A stretch of DNA of 64,000 bases, from positions 1-64,000 of the forward strand of contig QBZF01000001.1 of assembly GCA_003282425.1 (NCBI GenBank), in the 5' to 3' direction. Below the pieces are notes generated by a model. It searched no databases. It was not told the origin of the DNA and worked only from the letters and a program-made list of their open reading frames with translations. Positions within the stretch are counted from its first letter, which is position 1, and every line of letters begins with the position of its first letter. This stretch comes from Prochlorococcus sp. AG-335-A05 (GTDB taxonomy: Bacteria; Cyanobacteriota; Cyanobacteriia; PCC-6307; Cyanobiaceae). Positions 1-10,755 of the stretch are shown here, piece after piece. Made by a program: the position numbers and the translations under genes.

Positions 1-2
1 TA

Positions 3-665
3 GCAGGATTGTTAGTTGTTATTCCATTAGCAACGACTATTTGGCTTTCTTCTATTGTTAGCAAATTTGTTCTTACATTAGTTACATCAGTCCCAAAACA
101 ATTAAATCCATTCATTACATTAAATCCTTTATTACAGGATTTAATTAATTTAGCCTTAGGCGTAACAGTACCTTTATTGGCAATTTTGCTTATTGGCTTG
201 ATGGCGAGAAATTTTGTTGGGAGGTGGTTGTTAGAATTTGGAGAAGGTACCTTATCTAAGATTCCAGTTGCAGGAGCAGTTTATAAAACTCTCAAACAAT
301 TACTTGAAACTTTTTTAAGTAATAAGTCGAATAGATTTAGAAGAGTAGTTTTAGTAGAGTATCCCCGAGAAGGCTTATTTAGTGTTGGTTTTGTAACTGG
401 GGATGTTGGCCCATCGCTTCAATCAGAATTGGACGAGACATTATTAAGTGTTTTTATACCTACCGCTCCTAACCCAACGACAGGTTGGTATACATTAGTG
501 CCTGAATCCTCTGTCAAAGATCTTGCTATATCAGTAGAAGATGCATTTAGAACAATTATTTCTGTTGGTATTGTTAATCCTGATGAAAAGGATAATTCAT
601 CAAATCCTACTTTTTCGAAATTATTCTCTCAACTAAGAGCATCTACAAATACTTCATCTACTTAA
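3..665 (+). CDS. DUF502-family integral membrane protein, 5' truncated by window edge
   Basis: Frame is open to the window edge (..AGLLVVIPLATTIWL..), with the typical DUF502 N-terminal TM and NPTTGW-like motif; the TTG at 9 is probably internal. Confidence 0.8.
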   Translation, partial: AGLLVVIPLATTIWLSSIVSKFVLTLVTSVPKQLNPFITLNPLLQDLINLALGVTVPLLAILLIGLMARNFVGRWLLEFGEGTLSKIPVAGAVYKTLKQLLETFLSNKSNRFRRVVLVEYPREGLFSVGFVTGDVGPSLQSELDETLLSVFIPTAPNPTTGWYTLVPESSVKDLAISVEDAFRTIISVGIVNPDEKDNSSNPTFSKLFSQLRASTNTSST

Positions 666-668
666 TAA

Positions 669-1298
669 ATGCACAATAGATCCCTATCACGAGAGTTGTC
701 TTTACTTTCTTTAGGTCTTATAAAAGATTCAGGAGATTTAGAATTAAGTAAAATTCAGATTGATGAAATTTTTGAATCTGCTTTGGATTCTTTAATAAGT
801 CATTGTAGAGATGAGTTAGATGATTGTGAAGCAGATTTAGAAAATGTATCGCAACATCTTTTAGATAGTGAATTAAAGGAATGTAGTAATTCTTCTTCTT
901 TCGTAAATGTTCGAGATGAACTCAAAAAAGCATTTTATAAAATTGAATCAGTAATGAACTCACTTTCAGTTACTTTAGATTTCCCAAAATTGATCGTTTC
1001 AAGTAATCAAAATGATATGAGAGAAGATGTAAATCATAGGATTTTAAGCATAATTAATAATTTAAAATCTATAGACTCTGAAATTGATGAAGTAATGGAT
1101 GGATGGAGATTAAAAAGGTTGCCTAGGGTTGATCGTGACATATTACGCTTAGCTTATGTTGATATTCATTTTTTAGACACTCCTGTCGCAGTTGCATGTA
1201 ATGAGGCCGTCAATTTAGCAAACAAATATTGTGATACACAAGGTAGAAAAATGATAAACGGGGTTTTAAGGAGATTGCAAAGAGTTAAGGTGAATTAA
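669..1298 (+). CDS. nusB: Transcription antitermination factor NusB
   Basis: C-terminal NusB signature (RDILRLAYVDIHFLDTPVAVACNEAVNLANKY..GRKMINGVLRRL). Confidence 0.92.
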   Translation: MHNRSLSRELSLLSLGLIKDSGDLELSKIQIDEIFESALDSLISHCRDELDDCEADLENVSQHLLDSELKECSNSSSFVNVRDELKKAFYKIESVMNSLSVTLDFPKLIVSSNQNDMREDVNHRILSIINNLKSIDSEIDEVMDGWRLKRLPRVDRDILRLAYVDIHFLDTPVAVACNEAVNLANKYCDTQGRKMINGVLRRLQRVKVN

Positions 1299-1357
1299 TT
1301 ATTTGATATAAATCAATAATTTTTTATAATTTAATAAAATACGATAAAAAGATATTT

Positions 1358-2620
1358 ATGACTAATAATGAATCTGATAGTTCTCGTGAATGGGCTTCGC
1401 AAGCTTATGCATTGTTAAAACAAAAACAAAAATTAAAAAAACAAGAAGATCAACTAAAAGCTGAAGAACTAAAAGCAGAAGAACTAAAAGCAGAAGAACT
1501 AAAAGCTGAAGAACTAAAAGCAGAAGAACTAAAAGCAGAGCAATTAAAGGTAGAAGTTAATAAACAGAATTTTTCTAATTTGCAAGATGATACAGAAGTT
1601 AAATTAGGAGATTTTGATGATGATTTTACTTGGTCAGCAATGGTCTTGGCTGCGCAGGGTAAAAAAGTAAATGAAATATCAATTGATGAAATAGATTGGT
1701 TGAGTAAATTACGAAGAGGATTAGAAGAAACAAGAAAAGGTTTTGTATCAGAATTATTAGATAAATTAGGAGATGATCCACTTACACCAGAATCTTTAGA
1801 TGATTTAGAGACATTATTAATAAGAGCTGATGTCGGTATTGATTCAACAGATAAAGTAATTAATGCACTTAGGAAAAAATTAAATGAAGAAGTTGTTGGA
1901 GGAGAAGAAGGAATAAAATTTTTAAAAGATGAATTACGAACAATCATCGAAAAACCAATAAAAAATTCTGGAACAAATATTCTCGTTCCACGGAAAGGGA
2001 AGTTGAATGTTTGGCTAATAGTGGGAGTAAATGGAGTTGGCAAAACAACAACTTTGGGAAAACTTGCTTATTTGTCATCAAAAAGTAACTACAAAACTTT
2101 AATAGCTGCAGCTGACACTTTCAGAGCAGCAGCCGTAGAACAATTAGAGGTATGGGGTGATAGAAGTAAAGTAGATGTTATTTCGAATCAATCAAAGAAT
2201 GCAGATCCAGCAGCAGTAGTTTTTGATGCTATTAACGCAGCAAATAAACGCAAAAGCGACTTATTACTCGTAGATACTGCAGGAAGGCTACAAAATAAAA
2301 ATAATCTTATGGATGAATTATCAAAAATAAAAAAAATTATTGACAAAAAAGTTCCTGATGCAATCATCGAATCTTTATTAGTTTTAGATGCTAGTCAAGG
2401 ACAAAATGGATTAAAGCAGGCAAAAAGTTTTGCAAAATCTGCAAATTTAAGTGGTGCAATTATTACTAAATTAGACGGTACTTCAAGAGGTGGCGTTTCT
2501 CTTGCTGTCTCTGCAGAAGTCAATCTGCCGATAAGATTTATTGGCGCTGGAGAGGGTATTAAAGATTTAAGACCATTCAATAGCTTTGAGTTTGTTGAGG
2601 CTTTGCTTGCTGATAGATAA
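1358..2620 (+). CDS. ftsY: Signal recognition particle receptor FtsY
   Basis: SRP GTPase motifs GVNGVGKTTTLGKLA, DTFRAAAVEQL, DTAGRLQNKNNLM, TKLDGTSRGG; repetitive acidic N-domain. Confidence 0.97.
   Translation: MTNNESDSSREWASQAYALLKQKQKLKKQEDQLKAEELKAEELKAEELKAEELKAEELKAEQLKVEVNKQNFSNLQDDTEVKLGDFDDDFTWSAMVLAAQGKKVNEISIDEIDWLSKLRRGLEETRKGFVSELLDKLGDDPLTPESLDDLETLLIRADVGIDSTDKVINALRKKLNEEVVGGEEGIKFLKDELRTIIEKPIKNSGTNILVPRKGKLNVWLIVGVNGVGKTTTLGKLAYLSSKSNYKTLIAAADTFRAAAVEQLEVWGDRSKVDVISNQSKNADPAAVVFDAINAANKRKSDLLLVDTAGRLQNKNNLMDELSKIKKIIDKKVPDAIIESLLVLDASQGQNGLKQAKSFAKSANLSGAIITKLDGTSRGGVSLAVSAEVNLPIRFIGAGEGIKDLRPFNSFEFVEALLADR
1453..1545 (+). repeat. 15-bp in-frame tandem repeat (CTAAAAGCAGAAGAA-like, about 6 units) encoding (K-A-E-E-L)n in FtsY N-domain
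   Basis: Direct reading: LKAEELKAEELKAEELKAEELKAEELKAEQL. Confidence 0.9.
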
Positions 2621-2687
2621 AAATTTAATTAATTTTTTTTAAAAACGTATTTTTAGTGTTAAAACATACCTATGGCTTCTATATGTT

Positions 2688-4031
2688 TTGTCTAAAATCC
2701 AAAAAGAAAAATTATTGTCTAATGACGTTATTCAAGAATTTTTAGAGAAGGATTATAAACTTCCTCTTGATGAGAATGATAAATTTATAGAAACAGTATC
2801 TTCATTATCCTATTATTTAAAATCTTTTTCAAATATAAAAAGATTTCTTGATTATATATCTTTAATTTTAAAACACACTTTTAATCATCAATTAAGTCTT
2901 ATTATCCCTTTGAATGAAAAGGGAGAAATATGGAGAGAAAATATTAAGTTTGCTGGTGAAACAAAAAATCAAAAAATGGATGATGAAATTAAAAGCTATT
3001 TTAACAATTTTTATTTCCCTAAAAATTTTAAATTAAAAGATGATATTTCTTTTGAAAAAGTTTTAAATAATCAATTTAAAGAATACGTAATTAAGTCTTA
3101 TAAAGTTTTGTCACGGGGAAAATGTAGAGGATTTTTATATACCTTTAAAAAGGATACTTTCAAAGATTCTTTAAAATATGAGCGCAATTTAAACTTTATT
3201 ATTAGTTGTTTGGCAATTGGTTTAGAAAATTATTCGTTAATTAAAGCAAAAAAGAAGCATGAAAATGTAGATAGAGAAATTTCTATTGGAGCAGAAATCC
3301 AATCGCAACTTTTACCCGATTATTGTCCAACCATTTATGGTGTAGATTTAGCTGCGCACTGTAGACCAGCTCTTCAATTAGGAGGAGATTATTATGATTT
3401 CATGTCTTTGAAAACAAATATTTCTGAGAAGAGACGCGAAAAGGCAAGGTGGGCTTTAGTTATTGGAGATGTTATGGGGAAGGGCCTTCCAGCAGGTCTT
3501 TTGATGACTATGTTAAGAGGAATGCTAAGAGCAGAGGTTTTGACTGGGTTACCTCCAGATAGAATATTGCATGATTTAAATCAGTTAGCTATTTATGATT
3601 TAGATCAATCGCATAGATTTATAACTTTATTTTATTCTGATTATGATCCTAGAACAAAAAAATTAAGGTATGCAAATGCTGCACATAATCCTCCTTTGCT
3701 TTGGAAAAGTTCTGAGCAAAAAATTATTAAATTAGATTCAGAAGGTTTTGTTCTTGGTTTGCAAAATGATGCTGAATATCAATGTGGTCAAATACAACTT
3801 AATAAAAACGACGCAATTCTTTATTATACTGATGGAGTAACTGACACTTCTAATGCTTTAGGCGAAAGATTTGATGAAGAACGTTTAATTAAATACTTTT
3901 CAAAATTATGTCAGCAATCACTTAAATCTAAAGATATTTTAAATAAGATTTATAAGATACTAGATGATTTTACTGGCAAAAATAGACAATTGGATGATGA
4001 TGCTTCCATCGTAGTCTTTCAGTTAGATTAG
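2688..4031 (+). CDS. PP2C-type SpoIIE/RsbU-like serine phosphatase
   Basis: Motifs EIQSQLLPD, GGDYYDF, VIGDVMGKGLPAGLLM, YANAAHNPPLL, YYTDGVTDTSN. Confidence 0.9.
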   Translation: MSKIQKEKLLSNDVIQEFLEKDYKLPLDENDKFIETVSSLSYYLKSFSNIKRFLDYISLILKHTFNHQLSLIIPLNEKGEIWRENIKFAGETKNQKMDDEIKSYFNNFYFPKNFKLKDDISFEKVLNNQFKEYVIKSYKVLSRGKCRGFLYTFKKDTFKDSLKYERNLNFIISCLAIGLENYSLIKAKKKHENVDREISIGAEIQSQLLPDYCPTIYGVDLAAHCRPALQLGGDYYDFMSLKTNISEKRREKARWALVIGDVMGKGLPAGLLMTMLRGMLRAEVLTGLPPDRILHDLNQLAIYDLDQSHRFITLFYSDYDPRTKKLRYANAAHNPPLLWKSSEQKIIKLDSEGFVLGLQNDAEYQCGQIQLNKNDAILYYTDGVTDTSNALGERFDEERLIKYFSKLCQQSLKSKDILNKIYKILDDFTGKNRQLDDDASIVVFQLD

Positions 4032-4089
4032 ATTTTTTGTCACATATATAAAATAATGCTTTATTAGAAGTAATTAAAGTTTAATTCAT

Positions 4090-5469
4090 ATGTCCAAAGT
4101 TTGGAGTAATAGGTTTGATGGTAGTCTGAATCCTTTTATTGAAGAATTTAATGCTTCAATCAGTTTTGACAAAACATTAATTTTAGAAGATATAGAGTGT
4201 TCTATAGCTCATGCCAAAATGCTTGGTAAAACAAAGGTTTTGTCCACTGATGAGTCTTTAAAAATTATCGAGGGTTTAGAAACTATAAAAGAAGATTTTA
4301 TTGAGGGCAAATTTTGCCCCGGGGCTCCATCGGAGGATATACATTATTGCATTGAAGAAAAACTAATTAATTTAATTGGTGAAACTGGGAAAAAATTACA
4401 TACTGGTAGAAGTAGAAATGATCAGGTAGGAACAGATATTAGATTATGGTTAAGAAAAAAAATTGATAATATTGATATCTTATTGGACGAATTACAAAAT
4501 TCTTTATTTTCGATTGCCGAATCAAATATCTATACATTAATACCTGGTTATACCCATATGCAAAGAGCGCAACCTCTATCTCTTGCTCATCATCTTTTGG
4601 CGTATCTTGAAATGTTTCAAAGAGACCGTGAAAGGCTTAAAGAAGTTAGAACTAGGGTTAATATTTCGCCCTTAGGCGCAGCAGCTTTAGCGGGTACTAA
4701 AATTAAAATAGATAGATATTTTACTGCTGAAGAATTAGGATTTGGAAATATTTATAAAAATAGTATTGATGCTGTAAGTGACAGAGATTTTTGTATTGAA
4801 TTTGTTTCGAGTTCTGCTTTAATAATGTCTCATTTGAGTAGAATTTCCGAAGAAATAATCTTGTGGGTTACTGATGAGTTTTCTTTTGCAAAATTAACTG
4901 ATAAGTGTGCGACTGGAAGTAGCTTAATGCCTCAGAAGAAGAATCCAGATGTTCCTGAATTAATAAGGGGTAAAACGGGTCGAGTTTATGGACATCTTCA
5001 ATCTTTATTAACCATGATAAAGGGAGTGCCTCTTTCATACAATAAGGACTTCCAAGAGGATAAAGAGCCAATTTTTGACACAGTAGATACTATTTCTTCT
5101 TGCTTAAAAGCTATGACAATTTTATTAAATGAAGGAATAGAGTTTAATCTTGAAAAGTTAATGGATTCTGTTCATAATGATTTTTCTAATGCAACTGATT
5201 TAGCAGATTATCTAGTATTTAAGAGGGTTCCTTTTAGAGAGGCATATCAAGTGGTTGGAGATATTGTGAAGTATTGTTTAAGTAAAAACATATTATTTAA
5301 AGATTTAAAATTAGAAGAATTTCAAACATTTCATAATGAATTTAAAGAAGATATCTATGAAAACCTCAATCCTATGAACGTAGTCAATTCTAGAAATAGT
5401 TTAGGTGGAACAGGATTCGATCAAGTCAAACTTGAATTAAATAATTGGAAGAAAAAATTATTCACCTAA
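4090..5469 (+). CDS. argH: Argininosuccinate lyase
   Basis: [12 protein letters not shown] signature; [13 protein letters not shown]; full length. Confidence 0.97.
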   Translation: MSKVWSNRFDGSLNPFIEEFNASISFDKTLILEDIECSIAHAKMLGKTKVLSTDESLKIIEGLETIKEDFIEGKFCPGAPSEDIHYCIEEKLINLIGETGKKLHTGRSRNDQVGTDIRLWLRKKIDNIDILLDELQNSLFSIAESNIYTLIPGYTHMQRAQPLSLAHHLLAYLEMFQRDRERLKEVRTRVNISPLGAAALAGTKIKIDRYFTAEELGFGNIYKNSIDAVSDRDFCIEFVSSSALIMSHLSRISEEIILWVTDEFSFAKLTDKCATGSSLMPQKKNPDVPELIRGKTGRVYGHLQSLLTMIKGVPLSYNKDFQEDKEPIFDTVDTISSCLKAMTILLNEGIEFNLEKLMDSVHNDFSNATDLADYLVFKRVPFREAYQVVGDIVKYCLSKNILFKDLKLEEFQTFHNEFKEDIYENLNPMNVVNSRNSLGGTGFDQVKLELNNWKKKLFT

Positions 5470-5531
5470 ATTTCAAGTAATTTTCTACAACAAGGTATGT
5501 ATTGAAGTAGAATAATATAGTAATGTATATG

Positions 5532-5557
5532 AACTACTTAATCAGTAGTTTTTATCT
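5532..5557 (+). terminator. Hairpin AACTACT-TAATC-AGTAGTT followed by a T-rich tract, between argH and the RRM protein gene
   Basis: Perfect 7-bp inverted repeat followed by TTTATCTT. Confidence 0.5.
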
Positions 5558-5585
5558 TGGTTATTATTTTAAAGTTGAGTTTCAA

Positions 5586-6143
5586 GTGAGTATTTTTGTT
5601 GGCAATTTGCCTTTCCGCGCAGAGCGAGAAGACATCTTAGAATTATTTACACCTTACGGTGAAGTTATGAATTGTTCTCTTCCCTTAGAAAGAGATACAG
5701 GTAGAAAAAGAGGGTTTGCTTTTGTCGAAATGGCAGATGAAGCACTTGAGACATCAGCTATTGATGGTCTTCAAGGAACTGAGCTTATGGGAAGGCCTTT
5801 AAGAATCAATAAAGCCGAGCCAAGAGGCGGCGGTGGCGGCCCACGCAGAGGCGGCGGTGGCGGTAGAGGTGGTTACGGCGGTGGCGGTAATAGCGGTGGT
5901 TACGGCGGTGGCGGTAATAGCGGTGGTTACGGCGGTGGTGGTTACGGCGGCGGTGGTTACGGCGGTGGTAATGGCGGTAATTATTCTCAACCTTCTTCTT
6001 ACGTTAATAAATCTTCTGGAGCAGAAGGTTGGGAAGATAGGAGTTATGGAAATTCTTCCGATAATTCTGAATTTGAAAATGGCAGAAGTAGAAGAAAAAG
6101 AAGTGTTGCAAGCAACTCTGAAATATCTCAAGAAGGGAATTAA
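5586..6143 (+). CDS. Glycine-rich RRM-type RNA-binding protein
   Basis: RNP2 (IFVGNLPF) and RNP1 (KRGFAFVEM) motifs, then a Gly-rich tail. The GTG at 5586 is the likelier start than 5523, because the upstream part contains the hairpin. Confidence 0.92.
   Translation: MSIFVGNLPFRAEREDILELFTPYGEVMNCSLPLERDTGRKRGFAFVEMADEALETSAIDGLQGTELMGRPLRINKAEPRGGGGGPRRGGGGGRGGYGGGGNSGGYGGGGNSGGYGGGGYGGGGYGGGNGGNYSQPSSYVNKSSGAEGWEDRSYGNSSDNSEFENGRSRRKRSVASNSEISQEGN
5823..5990 (+). repeat. GGC/GGT-rich tandem repeats coding for GGGGYGGGGNSGGYGG
   Basis: Repeated ggtggttacggcggtggcggtaatagc units. Confidence 0.9.
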
Positions 6144-7144
6144 AAACCAATTTCTTGTAACTCTGAAGCTTTTTTGCTTAAGAAATCGATACTTAATTCT
6201 TGTTTAATCGATTTTGTTGAAATTTCATTTCTCCAAACTTTTGCGTTTGGGATACCTTCCACAAGATTTATAAGATGTTTACAAATATCCCAGCTTTTGC
6301 CTTCATTTTTTAAATGTTTTTCGATATAAGGAACTAATAAAAATATAATTTCGGAAGCTTTTTTGCTTTTGCTATCTTCTCCATAAATTTTTTGATCAAT
6401 TTCAGACCATCTTAAAGGATATTTGTAAGCTGATCTTCCTATCATTACACCATCCAAATTATTCAGTGCTTTTATGCATTGATCAATATTCGTAAAACCC
6501 CCATTTATTTCTATCAATAAATTTGGATTGTTTTTCTTTAATTTCTGAACAACATCATATTTTAGTGGTGGTATAGTTCTATTTTGCTTGGGATTTAGGC
6601 CTTTTAATATTGCTTTTCTTGCATGAACAGTAAATCTATCTGCTCCAGCATTTGCAACTTCTTTTACGAAACTATCTAATTTATCAAAACTATCTTCTTC
6701 ATCAACTCCAATTCTATGTTTGATAGTAACGGGTATATTACAATTATTTTTTAGGGACTCAATACATTTTGCTACTTTGGCAGGCTCTCTCATTAGTGAA
6801 GCACCAAAGTTTCCAGAACATACTCTTGGGCTTGGACATCCTACATTGAAGTTAATTTCATCATACCCCCAATCTTGAGCCATTTTTGCAGCCTCTTCAA
6901 GCATTTTTGGGTTGTCTCCTCCAAACTGAATTGATAATGGATGTTCCTCTGAATTAAAGTCTAAAAACCGCTCTTTTTTGTCTGTATAAATTAAACTCTG
7001 AGCTACTATCATTTCGGTATATAAGAGCGCTTTAGAGCTTATTTTTCTAATTATCATCCTAAAGTGTTTGTCTGTACAATCCATCATTGGAGCAACACTT
7101 ATTTTATGTAGATTGTTTATAGTATTAATCTGATAACTTTTCAT
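6140..7144 (-). CDS. dusA: tRNA-dihydrouridine synthase (DusA-like)
   Basis: APMMDCTDKHFR, NVGCPSPRV, VTIKHRIGVD, EINGGF motifs. Confidence 0.93.
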   Translation of the reverse strand: MKSYQINTINNLHKISVAPMMDCTDKHFRMIIRKISSKALLYTEMIVAQSLIYTDKKERFLDFNSEEHPLSIQFGGDNPKMLEEAAKMAQDWGYDEINFNVGCPSPRVCSGNFGASLMREPAKVAKCIESLKNNCNIPVTIKHRIGVDEEDSFDKLDSFVKEVANAGADRFTVHARKAILKGLNPKQNRTIPPLKYDVVQKLKKNNPNLLIEINGGFTNIDQCIKALNNLDGVMIGRSAYKYPLRWSEIDQKIYGEDSKSKKASEIIFLLVPYIEKHLKNEGKSWDICKHLINLVEGIPNAKVWRNEISTKSIKQELSIDFLSKKASELQEIGF

Positions 7145-7171
7145 AGAATTCTATTTTATATATTTGAAAAT

Positions 7172-7666
7172 ATGAATCAATTTTTATCTAGAAGATCTTT
7201 TATTTTAATTCCTATCATGTCAATTTTGAAATTCATTCTTAAACCAAAGAAAGTATTAGCTGCATCTGCTGCTTCGGATGAAGACTGGAATTTATCAAAA
7301 GAGGATTGGAAAAGCAAACTTAGTCCGGAATCTTATTATATTTTACGCGAAGAGGGTACTGAAAGAGCATTTAGTAGTCAACTAAATAATGAGAAGCGGA
7401 AAGGTATATTTTATTGTGCAGGTTGTAATCAACCTCTTTTTACTTCTGATACAAAATTTGATAGTGGTACTGGTTGGCCTAGCTTTTGGGATCCAATTAA
7501 AGGTTCTGTAGAAACGAAAGTAGATTTCAAATTAATTGTTCCAAGAACAGAATATCATTGTTCAAGATGCGGAGGACATCAAGGTCATGTTTTTAATGAC
7601 GGTCCTTTGCCAACAGGTAAAAGATATTGTAATAATGGTCTTGCTTTGAAGTTTACAGCCGAATAA
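7172..7666 (+). CDS. msrB: Peptide-methionine (R)-S-oxide reductase with N-terminal signal
   Basis: CAGCNQPLF, GTGWPSF, CSRCGGHQGHVFNDGP, KRYCNNGLAL motifs. Confidence 0.95.
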   Translation: MNQFLSRRSFILIPIMSILKFILKPKKVLAASAASDEDWNLSKEDWKSKLSPESYYILREEGTERAFSSQLNNEKRKGIFYCAGCNQPLFTSDTKFDSGTGWPSFWDPIKGSVETKVDFKLIVPRTEYHCSRCGGHQGHVFNDGPLPTGKRYCNNGLALKFTAE

Positions 7667-7674
7667 TTAATTAG

Positions 7675-7688
7675 TGCGGCCTTCCGCA
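7675..7688. promoter_or_regulatory. GC-rich perfect hairpin TGCGG-CCTT-CCGCA between msrB and grpE
   Basis: Perfect inverted repeat in otherwise AT-rich intergenic DNA. Confidence 0.35.
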
Positions 7689-7742
7689 ACTTGTTTTGTG
7701 CGTCAATTTCATTCACAATAGTTTTAATAAAAATTAAGCGTA

Positions 7743-8462
7743 ATGATTGAAAAACAATCAGATAATTTTGAAAATTTAGAAGAGAATGTTTCTGCAGAGG
7801 TTAATAAAATTGAAGATTCTTCTGTGATTGAAAATCAAAGCATCGAAGACAAACAGTCACTTGACGTAGATGATGAAAATATTAATGCAGAAGATTTAAA
7901 AAATACTATAACTATTAATGACGCAAGATTAGAACAATTAGAAAAAGAGCATGAAACTTTAAAAAGTCAGTATGTAAGAATTGCTGCTGATTTTGATAAC
8001 TTTAGAAAAAGACAGTCTCGAGATCAAGATGATTTAAAAGTTCAACTTGTTTCCAAAGCTTTAACAGCAATTTTGCCCATTGTTGATAATTTTGAAAGAG
8101 CAAGACAACAACTAAAACCGGAAAGTGAGGAGGCTCAAACATTGCATAGAAGTTATCAAGGACTATATAAACAATTAGTGGAAGTGTTAAAGCAACAAGG
8201 AGTTTCTCCAATGAGGGTAGTTGCACAGCAATTTGATCCTAAGTTACATGAAGCGGTTTTAAGGGAACCAAGTCAGGAGTTTCATGAGGATATAATTATT
8301 GAAGAATTACAGCGTGGATATCATTTAGAAGGTAAGGTGTTAAGACATGCATTAGTTAAAGTTTCAATGGGTCCTGGCCAACAAAATTCACAAGAGCCTG
8401 AAGAAAAGGATAAAGTTGAAGAAGATATTGATTCAGACAATCCTATCTCTGAAGAAAATTAA
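7743..8462 (+). CDS. grpE: GrpE nucleotide exchange factor
   Basis: [14 protein letters not shown]..., [29 protein letters not shown]. Confidence 0.95.
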   Translation: MIEKQSDNFENLEENVSAEVNKIEDSSVIENQSIEDKQSLDVDDENINAEDLKNTITINDARLEQLEKEHETLKSQYVRIAADFDNFRKRQSRDQDDLKVQLVSKALTAILPIVDNFERARQQLKPESEEAQTLHRSYQGLYKQLVEVLKQQGVSPMRVVAQQFDPKLHEAVLREPSQEFHEDIIIEELQRGYHLEGKVLRHALVKVSMGPGQQNSQEPEEKDKVEEDIDSDNPISEEN

Positions 8463-8493
8463 ATCCTTTTTATGAATAGTTGAGTATTATTTA

Positions 8494-9618
8494 ATGGCTG
8501 ACTTTTATCAAATACTTGGCGTTTCAAGAGATGCTGATGCAAATACTTTAAAGAGTGCTTATAGAAAGTTAGCAAGACAATATCATCCTGATGTTAATAA
8601 AGATCCAGGTGCTGAAGATAAATTCAAAGAGATAGGTAAGGCTTATGAGGCTTTAGCTGATCCCGAAACTAGAGCGAGATACGATCAGTTTGGAGAGGCT
8701 GGAATTGGGGGAGCGGCTGGCATGCCGGATATGGGTGATATGGGCGGTTTTGGAGACTTGTTTGAAACTTTTTTTAATGGCTTTGGTGGACAATCTTCAC
8801 AAGGAGGTAGATCACAAAGAAGAGGACCACAACAAGGTGATGACTTAAGGTATGACTTAAATATTGACTTTAAAGATGCTATTTTTGGACAACAAAGAGA
8901 AATTAACATTCCTCATTTAGAAACTTGTGAAGTATGTAGAGGCACCGGAGCAAAAAAAGGTACAGGTCCAACAACTTGTACAACATGTGGCGGAAGTGGA
9001 CAGGTTAGAAGGGCTACAAGAACTCCATTTGGCAATTTTACCCAAGTAGCAGAATGCCCAACTTGTAATGGGGTTGGACAAATAATTTCAGATCCATGCA
9101 CAAGTTGTGGTGGTAATGGTGTGAAACAAGTTAGAAAAAAATTACGCATTAATATTCCTGCAGGAGTTGATTCTGGAACTAAATTGAGAGTTTCTGGAGA
9201 GGGAAATGTTGGTCTAAAAGGCGGCCCACCTGGCGATCTTTATGTTTTTATTAAAGTTAAAAATGACCCAAATTTAAAAAGAGAAGGTATTAATATTTAT
9301 TCTGAAATATCAGTAAGTTATCTTCAAGCTATCCTTGGTGATACTGTTGATATCATGACCGTTGATGGTAAGGTTAATTTAAAAATTCCAAGTGGGACCC
9401 AGCCAAATTCCACTTTATCTCTTGAGAATAAAGGAGTTCCTAGATTAGGAAATCCAGTTGCAAGAGGCAATCATCAGGTTTTAGTAAAAGTTAAACTTCC
9501 AACTCGAATTACTGAAGATGAACGAAATCTTCTAGAGGATCTAGCTTCAAAATATACTGAACAGAATTTAAATTCTAACAGTGGTTTGTTTAGTAGGTTG
9601 TTTGGAAAGGATTCTTGA
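8494..9618 (+). CDS. dnaJ: Chaperone protein DnaJ
   Basis: J domain with HPD, G/F region, four CxxCxGxG zinc repeats. Confidence 0.98.
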   Translation: MADFYQILGVSRDADANTLKSAYRKLARQYHPDVNKDPGAEDKFKEIGKAYEALADPETRARYDQFGEAGIGGAAGMPDMGDMGGFGDLFETFFNGFGGQSSQGGRSQRRGPQQGDDLRYDLNIDFKDAIFGQQREINIPHLETCEVCRGTGAKKGTGPTTCTTCGGSGQVRRATRTPFGNFTQVAECPTCNGVGQIISDPCTSCGGNGVKQVRKKLRINIPAGVDSGTKLRVSGEGNVGLKGGPPGDLYVFIKVKNDPNLKREGINIYSEISVSYLQAILGDTVDIMTVDGKVNLKIPSGTQPNSTLSLENKGVPRLGNPVARGNHQVLVKVKLPTRITEDERNLLEDLASKYTEQNLNSNSGLFSRLFGKDS

Positions 9619-9848
9619 AAAAAGTTTCAAAGTTATTGGATTTAGAATCGATTCCATGTCCTTTGAATGTTGTGAAATGTAAATTAGCGTTAGAGAAACT
9701 GTCGTCAAATGAAACCTTGATAGTCCACTTAGATAAAGGAGAACCAGAAATCATGGTTAAAAGAGCTTTAAAAGAAATGAAATATTTTTTTAAAACTATA
9801 GAGGAAAATCAAAAAACAATAAAGTTAAAAATTTCATATGAAAGTTAA
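9615..9848 (+). CDS. TusA/SirA-like sulfurtransferase
   Basis: [21 protein letters not shown] TusA signature; overlaps the dnaJ stop. Confidence 0.8.
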   Translation: MKKVSKLLDLESIPCPLNVVKCKLALEKLSSNETLIVHLDKGEPEIMVKRALKEMKYFFKTIEENQKTIKLKISYES

Positions 9849-10755
9849 TAAAAAATATAAGGGTCTTGTTACGAAAAAATTTAATGAATTTTATTTGGTT
9901 GAATTAGATAAAGATGAGACTTCAGTTTTTAACAAAAGATTTTTATGCAAAATCAAGAAGTCTGTAAATTTTAGAAACCAATTAGTTTTCGTCGGAGATG
10001 AAGTGGTTGTTTATCAAATTGATTTACAAAGTAAACGAGCAACGATAGAAAGTTTAGTCAAAAGGAATAATCTTTTACAAAGACCATCCGTTGCTAATAT
10101 TTCAAATATATATATCATTTATTCTGTCGAAGAGCCAAAACTAAATTTATCTCAAGTCAATAAGTTTTTAATATCTTCTGAGCAACTAGGGGTAGAGGTT
10201 TCATTGGTGCTTACGAAATGTGATTTGATAACAGAAGAAAAACGACTTTTGTTAATTGAAAAATTTCACCAGTGGGGATATCAAGCAATTACTTTAAATT
10301 TAAATAATCCTGAAAATTTAAGAACTTTATTAATTGAGTTAAAGAAGAAAAAATGCTCAATATTTATAGGACCATCTGGCGTTGGTAAAACTACTTTATT
10401 AAATATGATAATTCCAGGCCTTGACAATAAAACTGCTCCTGTATCAAATAAAATAAAACGTGGAAAAAATACAACGAGAAATGTTGAGCTATTTTCTTTA
10501 TCAAGTAAAAGCTACATTGTGGATACACCTGGTTTTAATATGCAAACACTTGAAATAGATATTCGCGACTTATCTAATTTATATCCAGAAATTTATAAAC
10601 AAGTAGTTAATGAAGGCATACATTGCAAGTTTCGTAATTGTCTACATGTAAATGATCAGGGTTGTAAGTTAAATAAAAATTTCGAAAGGTATACTTTCTA
10701 TAAAGAAATGGTTGAATCATCTAAGAATCATTATTGTCTAATCCAGGAAGATTAA
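9838..10755 (+). CDS. rsgA: Small ribosomal subunit biogenesis GTPase RsgA
   Basis: Circularly permuted GTPase: [22 protein letters not shown]-terminal Zn knuckle. Confidence 0.93.
   Translation: MKVNKKYKGLVTKKFNEFYLVELDKDETSVFNKRFLCKIKKSVNFRNQLVFVGDEVVVYQIDLQSKRATIESLVKRNNLLQRPSVANISNIYIIYSVEEPKLNLSQVNKFLISSEQLGVEVSLVLTKCDLITEEKRLLLIEKFHQWGYQAITLNLNNPENLRTLLIELKKKKCSIFIGPSGVGKTTLLNMIIPGLDNKTAPVSNKIKRGKNTTRNVELFSLSSKSYIVDTPGFNMQTLEIDIRDLSNLYPEIYKQVVNEGIHCKFRNCLHVNDQGCKLNKNFERYTFYKEMVESSKNHYCLIQED

Noticed and set aside
1450-2043. 197-aa minus-strand ORF opposite ftsY
   Set aside because: Shadow ORF created by the ftsY repeat (SSAFSSSAFS is the antisense of KAEEL units) and codon bias.
5823-5990. 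Repeat cluster considered as CRISPR or intergenic repeats
   Set aside because: In frame with the RRM protein, codes for GGGGY/GGNSGG, no spacers.
5799-6207. ORFs at 5799..6131 (-) and 5833..6207 (+)
   Set aside because: Low-complexity alternate-frame readings of the Gly-codon repeats in the RRM protein gene; no RBS or domain evidence.
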